Shown one piece after another: positions 44,208 through 53,823 of a DNA stretch of 64,000 nt. This DNA is from Nemertoderma westbladi (taxonomy: Eukaryota > Xenacoelomorpha > Nemertodermatida > Nemertodermatidae). The first letter of the stretch is position 1. Each line of letters starts with the position of its first letter. The notes beneath the pieces were generated by a model, which saw nothing but the letters and a program-made list of their open reading frames with translations, was not told where the DNA came from and did not search any database. Made by a program: the position numbers and the translations under genes. Where the stretch lies: assembly GCA_032718475.1 (NCBI GenBank), contig JAUCBJ010007040.1:1-64000 (forward strand), in the 5' to 3' direction.

Positions 44208-46164
44208 GTATTTTTTATTGTTTTTACATGATGTATAAACTAGAAAGCCAGCAACCTGGCTATAAGAAGACCGTCTATAAAACAACAAAACCGTAAAATT
44301 TAAATCTTATTCCATTTCTGAAGCGAAAAGATGAACAAATATTTAGCCATATCCAATCCCGCCATCACTATGAAGCAACAATTTTAATATAAGCCTATAA
44401 TATGCATGTATCCTAATAATAATTTCTACGAAACCAGAGGGCGCTTTCTCTCAATAACGGTTTGGTTAATAATATAATGGAGGTAGAAAGTGGGGGTGTC
44501 ATTAATATAATCGTCCAGTATCAATAGAAGTCTGCCCGACAGCTGTTGTGATTATAGCCGACTGATTGTTCAGTGAAATATTGTATTGAACGAAGACAGA
44601 GTTAAAGCTGCACACTTGACATCCCAACATGTAGAACACGTTCTCTACCAAACCAATATCAATGTGCACGCACACACACAGACAAACAAACAAACATATG
44701 TTTTTCTGACAGCAAGAAGACCTAACGGTCTCTAATTATAATAAATTAAACATTAAATTATTGATTTAGATTGACAATTTTAAATTAACTGATTGAATGT
44801 TGTTGTCTAATTTTATAAGGAAATGTACAGGCCAGAGAGCTTAAATTCTTACACTTGTATGGGTATGTATGGCTGTAATATAAATTTATTATAGGAAGGG
44901 ATACAGCTTGCCAACACATCCGTACTATCTGTAATATAAATAAAAGCCAACAAGCTGGCTATAAGACAAACGTAATGTAGTTGGATCCCTCCCCATTGAA
45001 CAGCTTTGCTTACTGTCTAGGAGAGAGAAATTCCGGCCCCTAAATGTCATTATTATTATTAAACTATGAAACATATGAACGGCCCAGTGCTTATAATTCA
45101 ATCAGGTGGCCTGCCACTTAACATAACACATTGAGTAATCTTGCAGATATTCCCATAGGGTTCACCGGGAAGAGTTATTCAGCTGTCAGGGAAATACAAA
45201 AAACTAACGTTGATGTTTGCTTTTGTCTGGGATAGAGTGAGTGCGTAAACACAACCTTACTAAACTTGGCACAACCTTACTTCTCTGCAATTTGGGCCTC
45301 CATTCAATCAATAGTAGTAGCTTACTAGGCCCTCATGAGAACCAGCAGCTGGTGTTTCTATCATTGAGTCTATGGCAATTTTCGTGTTATCGGGCTATTT
45401 TTCGAAATAAAAAAATTACACTTTAATAATTTTTTTCGAAACTTTTTTTCCACATCCTGGGGTTGAGCTGCGTCGATTGATACTGTATAACTTTAATTGA
45501 CGGACGAGCTATTGCTTCGGAGGAGTTTACCCGATATACATAGATAGTGAATACTTTTACAGTAAGAAGTCCTAACGGTCTTCTAATAAAGCAATCTAAT
45601 TATCTATCTAAACCCTACACTATCAGGTACATTCTCCACGTTTCGTTTCGTACACCTGAAGCAAAAACACTATTCTTAAAGATATCATACATTGCATTCA
45701 ACTAAGTTCAATTTAATATATATTATATGGCCTACAGCACTGCAGTAACATTAGCATATGTTACGTAATTGATGTCATGGGGTGAATCATCTCTACAGTA
45801 ATCGAATATACCATGCCTACGAGATAAAATATAATTACTGTGATGTTACTGTGATGGTGCATGGTAGTGAACTTAAGGTTTATCTTGTATAATCTCTTAT
45901 GTGGAAAAATCCATATCTTCATTATATGTTTTCTTCCCTAACACATGGACATTTATAGCATAACCTATCTGTCACAGTACATACAGCGCTATACTATATA
46001 TGATTATATTATAGGACACAGTTACACAACATAATTTAACGCAATTATATTTTATTTTGTTAAATTTACTTTAGTTAAATAAGACACTACAGTACTAGAT
46101 TTTAAATCAGACACCATACTAGCTTGGAAAAGTTAGTTAGTTGTTTGGCTAGTTAGTTGGCCTT
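44208..46164. other. unassigned spacer with LINE/SINE-like tails
   Basis: No gene supported. It starts with a copy of the CR1-like 3' tail (44204-44240). Short hairpin tails recur: AGCCAGCAACCTGGCTATAAG (44254, related at about 44945) and AAGACCTAACGGTCT (44716, related at 45563), resembling 3' ends of short retroposons. Confidence 0.4.
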
Positions 46165-46309
46165 ATGGCATCTAACAATATGGCCAGTAAGAGGGCGAAT
46201 GTTCCATTACGTATATTCTTTGTGGCCCTAATGGGGTCCATTTCTCTAGTTATAGCGGCTATGGATGACATTTCAGAAAATGTAGAATTGACGAAAAGAA
46301 CAGTTGCTG
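46165..46309 (+). CDS. signal-peptide exon, probably of the fibrinogen-related gene
   Basis: An ATG at 46165 opens 48 codons plus one base, ending at a consensus donor (G|GTAAGC at 46310). Residues LRIFFVALMGSISLVIAA form a hydrophobic core expected of a secretory signal peptide, preceded by Lys-Arg and followed by an acidic stretch and a Lys-Arg pair (ELTKR). The exon ends in phase 1, the same phase in which the fibrinogen exon at 53185 starts, and no other acceptor-bearing exon is evident between them. The link is an inference. A second in-frame ATG lies at 46180. Upstream promoter elements are not clear. Confidence 0.6.
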
Positions 46310-46324
46310 GTAAGCATTGTCCCA

Positions 46325-46910
46325 ACATTAAACAGTAGTTTTCTAAACATTAAACAGTAGTTTTCTAAACATTAAACAGTAGTTTTCTAAACATTAAACA
46401 GTAGTTTTCTAAACATTAAACAGTAGTTTTCTAAACATTAAACAGTAGTTTTCTAAACATTAAACAGTAGTTTTCTAAACATTAAACAGTAGTTTTCTAA
46501 ACATTAAACAGTAGTTTTCTAAACATTAAACAGTAGTTTTCTAAACATTAAACAGTAGTTTTCTAGACATTAAACAGTAGTTTTCTAAACATTAAACAGT
46601 AGTTGTCTAAACATTAAACAGTAGTTTTCTAAACATTAAACAGTAGTTTTCTAAACATTAAACAGTAGTTTTCTAAACATTAAACAGTAGTTTTCTAAAC
46701 ATTAAACAGTAGTTTTCTAAACATTAAACAGTAGTTTTCTAAACATTAAACAGTAGTTTTCTAAACATTAAACAGTAGTTGTCTAAACATTAAACAGTAG
46801 TTTTCTAAACATTAAACAGTAGTTTTCTAAACATTAAACAGTAGTTTTCTAAACATTAAACAGTAGTTTTCTAAACATTAAACAGTAGTTTTCTAAACAT
46901 TAAACAGCAG
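46325..46910. repeat. 22-bp minisatellite, about 26 units
   Basis: The unit ACATTAAACAGTAGTTTTCT plus AA is repeated with almost no variation (exceptions: CTAGAC near 46563, GTTGTCT near 46604 and 46780). It begins within 20 bp of the splice donor of the signal-peptide exon. There are no spacers between units, so it is not a CRISPR array. Confidence 0.95.
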
Positions 46911-46940
46911 GCCTAGTTTTCATAAAATTTGCATTTCTGT

Positions 46941-47034
46941 CTTGAAGATGCGGATGATCGGATAATTAAATTTGATGGGTGATAGGGAGTTGTGGCGGCG
47001 CAATTTAGTCTACAAGCCGGCACAGCAATCTTAA
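46941..47034 (+). pseudogene. LINE 3'-end fragment
   Basis: Matches the last coding stretch of the LINE at 54.7-56.7 kb, including GATGGGTGATAGGGAGTTGT and ACAAGCCGGCACAGCA and the stop codon. 94 bp, no TSD found. Confidence 0.85.
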
Positions 47035-47258
47035 TATATATGATATTGATATTATATATAATTCAGAATCCTGATATTAGTTTGTTGTATTATGACTTAT
47101 TTATATCCATACTAACGGTAATTTTAAATCTTTATCATATCTACAGTATATACATAATTTGGTGTATTTGTTATGAAATGATAAACAATTCAATGGAATG
47201 TACTTTGCTTATTTCCTATGATGTAACTGGATCCATTCGGTAATCTGTCGTAACCGGT

Positions 47259-50200
47259 CTAGCGAAGTAGGAACACTTCATCGAGGCTAGCTTGGGTGGG
47301 GAGGGTCCCCATGATGGCGCTGGCATTCCCACGGGTGATGGCAATCGATAGCCGCTGGAACAGGAAGGAGGTGGACCTTGGTTCCCCGGTGGCGAGGGCG
47401 ATTCGGCGACCAATCTCATTGAGGAGAACGGTGCCCTCATCACCGATTGGGCCGAGGGTTTCGGAGGCAACCGTCACAAAGTGATAGTTGTGAGCCAGGT
47501 CGGCGTATTTAGCAGCTTTGGTTGCCTCAGCCGCTGCGGCAGCACCCCCTTCGGTTATCGATGTAATCGGGAGATAGGATTGGGCTAAGGTATCCCGGCA
47601 GGTGAAGTCCCAAACGAGGCTACGTCCTTGGTGCCAAGGGGCGACAGACATACCGTCTGGTTTCCGGCCATCCTTGCAGAGGTTGCGGGGCTCGAGGGTG
47701 GATGATATACCGGCAGATGACAGGGCGCGGTGGATCACATCGTTGGCCTCAGCGTGGCGGGAGAATTTACCACAGTTGTGGAGGCAGCTGAGACCATGAG
47801 TCCCGCTTGTGTCGACGACGGCATCACAGCCTTGACGAGAATGCTCGGCACAGACTGGCGCGCCGAGACGGATGGCGGTGCCGATCCGGACCTGGTCGTC
47901 GCTAAGACGGAGCCCCAGGGAAGCGATGGGGAGCACCTGGAGCCAAGCACCTGAGTGTTTAGCCTTAGAGGCGATGAGTCGGGCCTTCGCTTTGGGGGTG
48001 TTGGCAGAAGCTAGGAGGGAGTCGTATGTTTTGGAGCACAGGGGAGCATCCCAGGCCTTTTGGACAGATGGGTTGGGAGGTGTGTCGGTGCCAGGAGGAA
48101 GGAGCGATAGGGCCTTTGAGATGAGCGGGTTAGTCGAATCGGAGATAGAGGGGGGCAGAAGGGCACGAAGCAGGGGACCGCATCCGAAGACGGAGGCCAA
48201 GAAGGCCGGCAGTGAGACGTCCCTCGTGCTACGCACGCCAAGCCCACCTGAAGCGATGGGGAGAGAGGCTTGAGACCAGGAAGAGCCATCGAGCCGAATA
48301 TTCAGCGTTGACTCAAGTGCAGCTCTAATTGAAGAGTCGAAGTCGGATAGAGATGGGGCAAGGAAGCAAGGGGAGCAACGCAGGATAAACATTAGTTTGG
48401 GGATTGCGAAACAGTGGCGGAGCAGGTATAAAGCGTCATGAGAAGAAAGGAGTTGGAGGCGATTGGTGAAAGTTGCCAGTTCGGATGCTTTGTTCTGGAG
48501 AATGGACTCCATAGCTGGTTCACCGAGCGGAGCACCCAGAAGGGAGGCATCAACGAGGTCGATACATTTGATTCCAGGAGTGATCGCATCGAATATGGCG
48601 GCGGTCTCAGGTTTCCGATTTGGTGGAAAGTTGGTGGAAAAAATCAACTCACATTTCGATGCTTTAATCTGGAGGCCGAGTTTAGCAGCTTTGGAGATCA
48701 CAGATTCAAGGTTAGAGGCAACAACGGAGGGGGTCCCTCCAAGGGACCCATCGTCTAAGAACCAGACGTTGAGGGGAGTTTCGACACTCTCAACAATTTC
48801 ATGGGTGTCAGAGCTGAAGAAAAGGTTGCCTAGAGGGTCACCCTGTTGAATTCCAACCTCCGAAGAAATGGTTGTGTCCTCATAGAAAAGGTGGGTGGGT
48901 TGCGAGTAGGCCTGGAAAGCGATGGGGTACAGGGGTGGAAGGTTCTGCAGGATTGAATGGAGGACAGGCCCGCGATGAACGCTGTTGAAGGCGTTTTTGA
49001 AGTCAATTTTGACCATGATGGTTGGCTCAACTGACTCCTGAAGAAATCTCCGGGATGCATGAACAGCGGCCTCGCAGCCACGGGGTATTCCATGGCCTAG
49101 TTGGTGGGGGGCAAGTTTGAGTTGGGAGTTCTTAGAAGATTGATGGCAACCAGTCTTAGCAGATAGACGTCGAAGGGTACAACCTACTGCAATGGGACGG
49201 ATTCCGCCGTTGACTTTGGTAAAGGCACATAGTCGGGCCCCATACAGAAAAGGGAGGATGGTTTCTGGAACTAATCCTTTGATTAGTAGGTTGGATATGC
49301 CGGTGATGCCTTTCAGAGCTCCCATGGCTGCATCGCCGGATTGGTGGGAGCAAAAGTCCTTAAGGAATTGAGGACGAAGTTTGTCGGGGCCGGCGGCAGA
49401 ACCATTCGGAAACGATCGGATAGATTTCATGATTTCTGGAAGGGAGAACTCGATGAGAGGGATATCAAGGACATCAAGCGAGGGGAGCTCCAGAAGGCAT
49501 CCTGGAACAGCTGGAGGGTGAAGTGAAAGGAGGGCCTGGAGTGTTTCGGGAGTTGCGGGTGCAATAGAGGTAGCCGAGGAAGCCAGGCGGGCGGCAGCCT
49601 TGACATTACCTTCTTCTATTTTGGAGGATATGAGATTGCCTAAGTGCTCAACACGGATTGCTTGGGAATCCGTCTTGAGTGGGCATTGTCTAGGAGGGGT
49701 GGGGAGGGCAATGGGTGAGGGGCCAAGGGCTAGATCGAGGTAGTCAGAGATTTGGTCTTTGACCTTAGAGGTAAGTGACTTTCCGACACGGCTGGGGTGG
49801 TTGGATTTGTTACAGCGTCTTTTCCGGGTGTTGCAAGATGGGACACGGAGACAATAGGGGAAGGCGAGTAGGTTGATCCAGTTTTTTACAGAATTGTCCT
49901 GGGTCACAGAAGAGCATAGGCGGGTGTAGGCTGATGCTGCGGATGAGCGGGCACCACGCGGGATGCGGGTCAGGGTTTTAATCTTAGAGAGAGTGATGAA
50001 CAGGTTTGTCAAATGTGCAGCATAATTGAACCCGGGTGCCTCACAAGGTGTTTGCGGCAGGGCTGGGTTGGGTGGCTCGCAGGAAGGCCCTGAGACAGGG
50101 GTTTGGTTGGAGGTGGGGCTGACCACCGGCTGATTGAGTAGTGGTAGAGAACCGGAACTGGGACAATGGGAGCCATCCAGGGCCTTGTGTTTACGGAGGC

Positions 50201-50381
50201 CACCGTTGATTTTGGTGAGGCACAGCCTGCTGCACGAGCCGCATAAGGAACGGGGTAGATTGGCTTGACGTGGTTCAGTTGGAGCAGATTGAGAGTCTGA
50301 CTGACTGAAGATGAGGGTTTGGGGGGATTCGGGTATTTCAGATCGACTTAGGTGGCCCGAAATATTGGGTTGAGGTAACAC
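47259..50381 (-). CDS. LINE ORF2: zinc finger, reverse transcriptase, restriction-like endonuclease
   Basis: 1040 residues, no internal stop. The N-terminus has a Cys/His finger (LCGSCSRLC ... HCP). The reverse transcriptase has SAAGPDKLRPQFL, FTKVNGGIRPIAVG, MVKIDFKNAFNSV (motif A), GIQQGDPLGNLFF and VWFLDDGSLGG (motif C) with both aspartates. The C-terminus has a Cys/His cluster (CAEHSRQGCD, THGLSC, RHAEANDVI) and KPDG ... VWDFT, which fits the PD-(D/E)xK endonuclease of R2-superclade LINEs. Together with the Ulp1-type protease in the preceding frame, the closest known type is NeSL-like. The frame starts with an ATG that overlaps the end of the upstream protease ORF by 34 nt in another frame. 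It lies antisense in the presumed fibrinogen-gene intron and could still be active. Confidence 0.85.
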   Translation of the reverse strand: MLPQPNISGHLSRSEIPESPQTLIFSQSDSQSAPTEPRQANLPRSLCGSCSRLCLTKINGGLRKHKALDGSHCPSSGSLPLLNQPVVSPTSNQTPVSGPSCEPPNPALPQTPCEAPGFNYAAHLTNLFITLSKIKTLTRIPRGARSSAASAYTRLCSSVTQDNSVKNWINLLAFPYCLRVPSCNTRKRRCNKSNHPSRVGKSLTSKVKDQISDYLDLALGPSPIALPTPPRQCPLKTDSQAIRVEHLGNLISSKIEEGNVKAAARLASSATSIAPATPETLQALLSLHPPAVPGCLLELPSLDVLDIPLIEFSLPEIMKSIRSFPNGSAAGPDKLRPQFLKDFCSHQSGDAAMGALKGITGISNLLIKGLVPETILPFLYGARLCAFTKVNGGIRPIAVGCTLRRLSAKTGCHQSSKNSQLKLAPHQLGHGIPRGCEAAVHASRRFLQESVEPTIMVKIDFKNAFNSVHRGPVLHSILQNLPPLYPIAFQAYSQPTHLFYEDTTISSEVGIQQGDPLGNLFFSSDTHEIVESVETPLNVWFLDDGSLGGTPSVVASNLESVISKAAKLGLQIKASKCELIFSTNFPPNRKPETAAIFDAITPGIKCIDLVDASLLGAPLGEPAMESILQNKASELATFTNRLQLLSSHDALYLLRHCFAIPKLMFILRCSPCFLAPSLSDFDSSIRAALESTLNIRLDGSSWSQASLPIASGGLGVRSTRDVSLPAFLASVFGCGPLLRALLPPSISDSTNPLISKALSLLPPGTDTPPNPSVQKAWDAPLCSKTYDSLLASANTPKAKARLIASKAKHSGAWLQVLPIASLGLRLSDDQVRIGTAIRLGAPVCAEHSRQGCDAVVDTSGTHGLSCLHNCGKFSRHAEANDVIHRALSSAGISSTLEPRNLCKDGRKPDGMSVAPWHQGRSLVWDFTCRDTLAQSYLPITSITEGGAAAAAEATKAAKYADLAHNYHFVTVASETLGPIGDEGTVLLNEIGRRIALATGEPRSTSFLFQRLSIAITRGNASAIMGTLPTQASLDEVFLLR

Positions 50382-51190
50382 ATGGAAGAAGGGAGGGGAG
50401 ATAGGGGTGGATGCATGGTGGGTGGGAGGGGGGGTGATGATGGTGCACAGGGTGCTCGTTTGGCGTCGACCAGAGGGGGAAGGTCGGGTTCGGGGAGCGT
50501 GATGGTGGAAGAACTGGGGCTTACTAGGGTGGAGTGACTAGCAACAAGGTCCCGCAGGTGGACCCGGAAAGAATTGATTGGTTCATCATTGTTATAGGGG
50601 GGTACAATACCGTCGAGACTCATTTTAAGAAAGCGACAGACGAAAACCCCACATTGGAAACCATCGAACTGGAGTTTGGGAAGTGGTAAACCGATGCTAG
50701 TTGGGGGCGTTTGGATGCCGTGATGTGATGAAGTGGCTGTAACCCAGTGTTGGAGGGCAGCTACACGCTGTCCATCAATTCCACCGAATGAGTCATAGTA
50801 ATTGATGACCCCTGATTGGGGGGAGAAGGATGCCAAAGTCCAATGATAGCCCCCCACGTTTATTGGGAAAAAAAGTACGTCATAGGAAAATGTGTCTGCC
50901 TGGGACCAGCGGCGGACCCTAGAGATCCCGTTGGGTGACATGAGGGTGTTAAAAAACTGGGTGCTGAAAACCTTTGCTTTACCGGGGTATTGGAGGCAGA
51001 AGAATTCAGAGATTGCCTCGATAATATTGTCATTCAGCCAGTTTTTGCCTGAGAGGGTGCTGATGTCGGCTTCAGAGATGGAACAGCCAGCCAGGAGGAA
51101 AGATGGTTTATCTACAGATGGAGGGTCAAAGAGGAGGACGCTATCGGAAATAAAATCGGAACTGAGATTGATTGTGGTGTTTGGATCCAT
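50348..51190 (-). CDS. LINE ORF1: Ulp1/SENP-type cysteine protease (C48)
   Basis: 280 residues beginning MDPNTTINLS. The fold markers of a C48 protease are present in order: WLND at 51-54, GGYHWTL with catalytic His116, YYDSFGG with Asp133, an oxyanion-type Gln174 and FQCGVFVC with the nucleophile Cys180. C48 enzymes cleave SUMO-like proteins; in NeSL-type LINEs their exact substrate is uncertain. A Pro/Ser-rich tail follows. The stop lies 34 nt inside the start of ORF2, suggesting stop-start coupling, a frameshift mechanism, or a mutation in a formerly single ORF. All catalytic residues are intact. Confidence 0.85.
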   Translation of the reverse strand: MDPNTTINLSSDFISDSVLLFDPPSVDKPSFLLAGCSISEADISTLSGKNWLNDNIIEAISEFFCLQYPGKAKVFSTQFFNTLMSPNGISRVRRWSQADTFSYDVLFFPINVGGYHWTLASFSPQSGVINYYDSFGGIDGQRVAALQHWVTATSSHHGIQTPPTSIGLPLPKLQFDGFQCGVFVCRFLKMSLDGIVPPYNNDEPINSFRVHLRDLVASHSTLVSPSSSTITLPEPDLPPLVDAKRAPCAPSSPPLPPTMHPPLSPLPSSMCYLNPIFRAT

Positions 51191-51499
51191 TAAACTTTTT
51201 TGAATCTCGAAATGATAACAATATTAGCAATAATTGGTAAGAAAATGTAACCGGAGTAGCCTAATGGTGATACAGAAGTTGGCCCTATTAGCCTAATCGG
51301 GCGGTACAGCAATAAAATATGAAACAGCAACAAATGGGACGGCAAACGATATGCAGTTACAGGTGAGGTGAGATAAATTGATGGTAGAAGGATGCTGGCG
51401 TATAGAAGAGATTGTAATGATAACAGTTATTGATTTGTAAATAGTAATCGCATTGAAGGGTGATGCAGTCATATGCCATATGGGTGGTATTTAAACAAA
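51191..51499 (-). other. presumed 5' UTR of the Ulp1-protease LINE
   Basis: Sequence upstream of ORF1 on the minus strand; no coding signal. Confidence 0.4.
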
Positions 51500-51671
51500 C
51501 TGAGAAGAGGGCGGTGCCCGAAAGGAGAGGAGAGCGGTGCCTGAACTGAGGAGCGCGGTGCCCGAACTGAGAAGCGCGGTGCCCGAACAGAGGAGCGCGG
51601 TCCCTGAACTGAGAAGCGCTGTGCCCGAACTGAGAAGCGCGGTGGCCGTACTGAGAAGTGCGATGCCCAAA
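51500..51671 (-). repeat. 21-bp GC-rich minisatellite
   Basis: About eight units of GAGAAGCGCGGTGCCCGAACT and variants. Because 21 is divisible by 3, minus-strand frames stay open and give a repeating heptad (FSVRAPR). It may be a promoter-like tandem block at the 5' end of the adjoining LINE; that role is an inference. Confidence 0.8.
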
Positions 51672-52403
51672 CGTCGGCCCCGGGGTGGGTACCAGTAACT
51701 GGGTCACCGGCCACCACCCACAACTGGGCCCGGAACCTCGGTAGTCGTTGCACGAACCTTGAAACACGTATGGCGGCTTGGTGGACAGTAGTCTGACATT
51801 AGAATTAGCAGTAGGAGGTGAATTTAATCACCTACTTATGATTTTATTAGTTCAATCAAGACCATAAGTGATGTTTCTTTGTGAAGAAGCTTCTTTGTGA
51901 AGAAATTTTGTTGTATTATTATGAATCTAATAATAATAATAATATATTTCTTTACATTCCCCAACGGGGTAAATCTCCAACGTATGTATCTGTGAATGTA
52001 AAAGTAATGAAAAGTGGACTGTGAATGTGCAACACGAACACATGAGGAAACCCCACTCGTGGGTTACCTGTAAGGCAGGGATATCACTACACTAACTCCA
52101 AAGGATGATCACTCCCTAAAGTCCAACCGTTTTCATTTTCGTTACCCCCCAGGTCATCATCATAACCTGGGTTGGTGTCCCAGTTAGAATATTGTAAATG
52201 GCTTTGCATGGGATCGCACCCTGCACCTCCAAGGTAGAAACAACACACAAGCCACCATCATAAGCCACCATTGGTAAAGGAGATGGTAGATAAAATAGCC
52301 TGTATATATATAAAATGGTATTATTGTATAAATTATAAAACTAAAGTAGATAAATACAACCGCCGGGTGCGTGATCCTGTCAATTAATAATAGTATTAAT
52401 ATA
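51672..52403. other. unassigned spacer
   Basis: A GC-rich stretch with local inverted symmetry (51672-51760) is followed by AT-rich spacer with AAT repeats near 51928-51945. No gene or RNA is recognised. Confidence 0.4.
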
Positions 52404-52729
52404 TTGAAGTAAATAATAATCCCACTGTTTATAAAAAGATATATTTATTTCGCAAATTTTCGAGTTGGCATTACTCTTAATCATGCTATTATTGTAGCTC
52501 AATTATAGAAAATAAAAAAAAATTGTAAAAATAAAAAAAATTAAAAATTAAAGAAAAATAATTAAAAAAAATCTAGTAATTTTAGTAAATTATAGTAATT
52601 ATAGTATAGTTTACTATAATTTAGCTACAATAATAGCATGATTAAGAGTAATGCCAACTCGAAAATTTGCGAAATAAATATATCTTTTTAAAAACAGCGG
52701 GATATTGGTCCCTTTATTATTTACTTCAA
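52404..52729. mobile_element. fold-back (MITE-like) element
   Basis: Inverted arms of about 96-107 bp (52404-52499 and 52623-52729) with few mismatches, e.g. CATGCTATTATTGTAGCT against AGCTACAATAATAGCATG. The A/T-only centre is about 123 bp. No coding sequence. Confidence 0.85.
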
Positions 52730-53184
52730 ATTATTATTATTATATATAATATGGTATATAATGTATAATCCGATCTCTATTTTTATCTTACACTAACGTA
52801 ATTAAAAGTACCAATAGCCTACCTACCTATTGTAGGCCCCCAAATAGCTTATCTATCTTTAGGCCTAACAATTAATAGATTACCTATCTGTAGGTCACCA
52901 ATAGCATATCTATCTGTAGGCGTACCCATAGCCTCCTATCTCTAGCCCTACCAATAGCCTATTGATACCTATCTGCTATATTTTTAAAGATATGTTTATT
53001 TAGATTTTCGGCAAAACCGCTAGTTTTTCTAACAATTATTTTATTCTACATAATAAATATTATATTTCATTATATTTTATTATATTTCATTATATTTTAT
53101 TATATTTCATTATATTTTATTATATTTCATTATAACATAAACTAGTATATGAGTTTAAAAATAATTTCATTGCTTACAATTAAG
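52730..53184. repeat. AT-rich intron end with short repeats
   Basis: Contains imperfect TATC-TGTAGG-type repeats (52810-52960) and six ATTATATTTC/TATTATATTTTA units (53063-53132). It ends in the acceptor AG at 53183-53184. Confidence 0.6.
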
Positions 53185-53823
53185 GTGATTTCTGCACGCC
53201 AGGATATCCTTATGGAACAATTGTCTCAACAAATACAAACGGACTGAATGGCCAACAACTTATCCAGGATAACGGGCGATGGTTAGTTATTCAGCGCCGT
53301 GTCAATGGAGACACTGACTTCCATCGCGTCTGGGAAGACTACAAGAATGGATTTGGAGATCTCAGCACCAACTTCTGGCTCGGTCTCGATAACATCCACA
53401 ATCTCACCAACGTGGGAGTCAAGTTGAGAGTTGAAGTTTGTGATGAGAATTGGGGGTATATGGTGGCAATATATTCCCACTTTCGGGTAGATGCCAACTA
53501 CAATTTGTACCTTTCTGGATATAACGATACAATTGACACTACTATCCAATATGATTCTCTAACACGACCAAGCACAAGATATCCACACGGCTACCACAAT
53601 GGAACGAAATTCTCAACAAAAGATAATGATAACGACGACTATGTGCCTGATAATTGCGCTATTCTACGCTATGGAGGGGGATGGTGGTTTCGACATTGCG
53701 GTTTTTCATCATTAAATGGTGGTTATGGATTACCTAGAATACCTGGCGGGCCAGTACAAGGGATTCATTGGCAGCCCTTCACAGAGAATGGACTTAAAGC
53801 AGAAATGAAAATCCGAGTTCCAG
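53185..53823 (+). CDS. fibrinogen C-terminal domain exon (fibrinogen-related secreted protein)
   Basis: 639 nt, acceptor AG at 53183-53184 and donor G|GTAAGT at 53824, phase 1 at both ends. It encodes about 213 residues of a fibrinogen-related domain: WLVIQRRVNGDTDFHRVW, DYKNGFGDL, FWLGLDNIHNLT, a calcium-site-like DNDNDDY (about residues 146-152), and the diagnostic NCA ... YGGGWWFRHCG with the C-terminal disulfide pair, ending HWQPFTENGLKAEMKIRV. The usual N-terminal CxxxxxxG and CDM segment is shortened to DFCTPGYPYG, so part of the fold is missing or lies in another exon. Such proteins act as secreted lectin-like recognition or matrix factors in animals. Downstream exons are not identified. 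Confidence 0.9.

Noticed and set aside
46325-46910. Possible CRISPR-like array of short direct repeats
   Set aside because: Units are directly adjacent with no unique spacers, and the context is an animal intron; it is a minisatellite.
47602-48849. Several plus-strand frames over the Ulp1-protease LINE
   Set aside because: They are complements of the intact minus-strand reverse transcriptase frame.
51672-51770. GC-rich stretch that might be a small structured RNA or 5S-like target
   Set aside because: I compared it with the 5S internal control region in both orientations and saw no convincing match; no box motifs.
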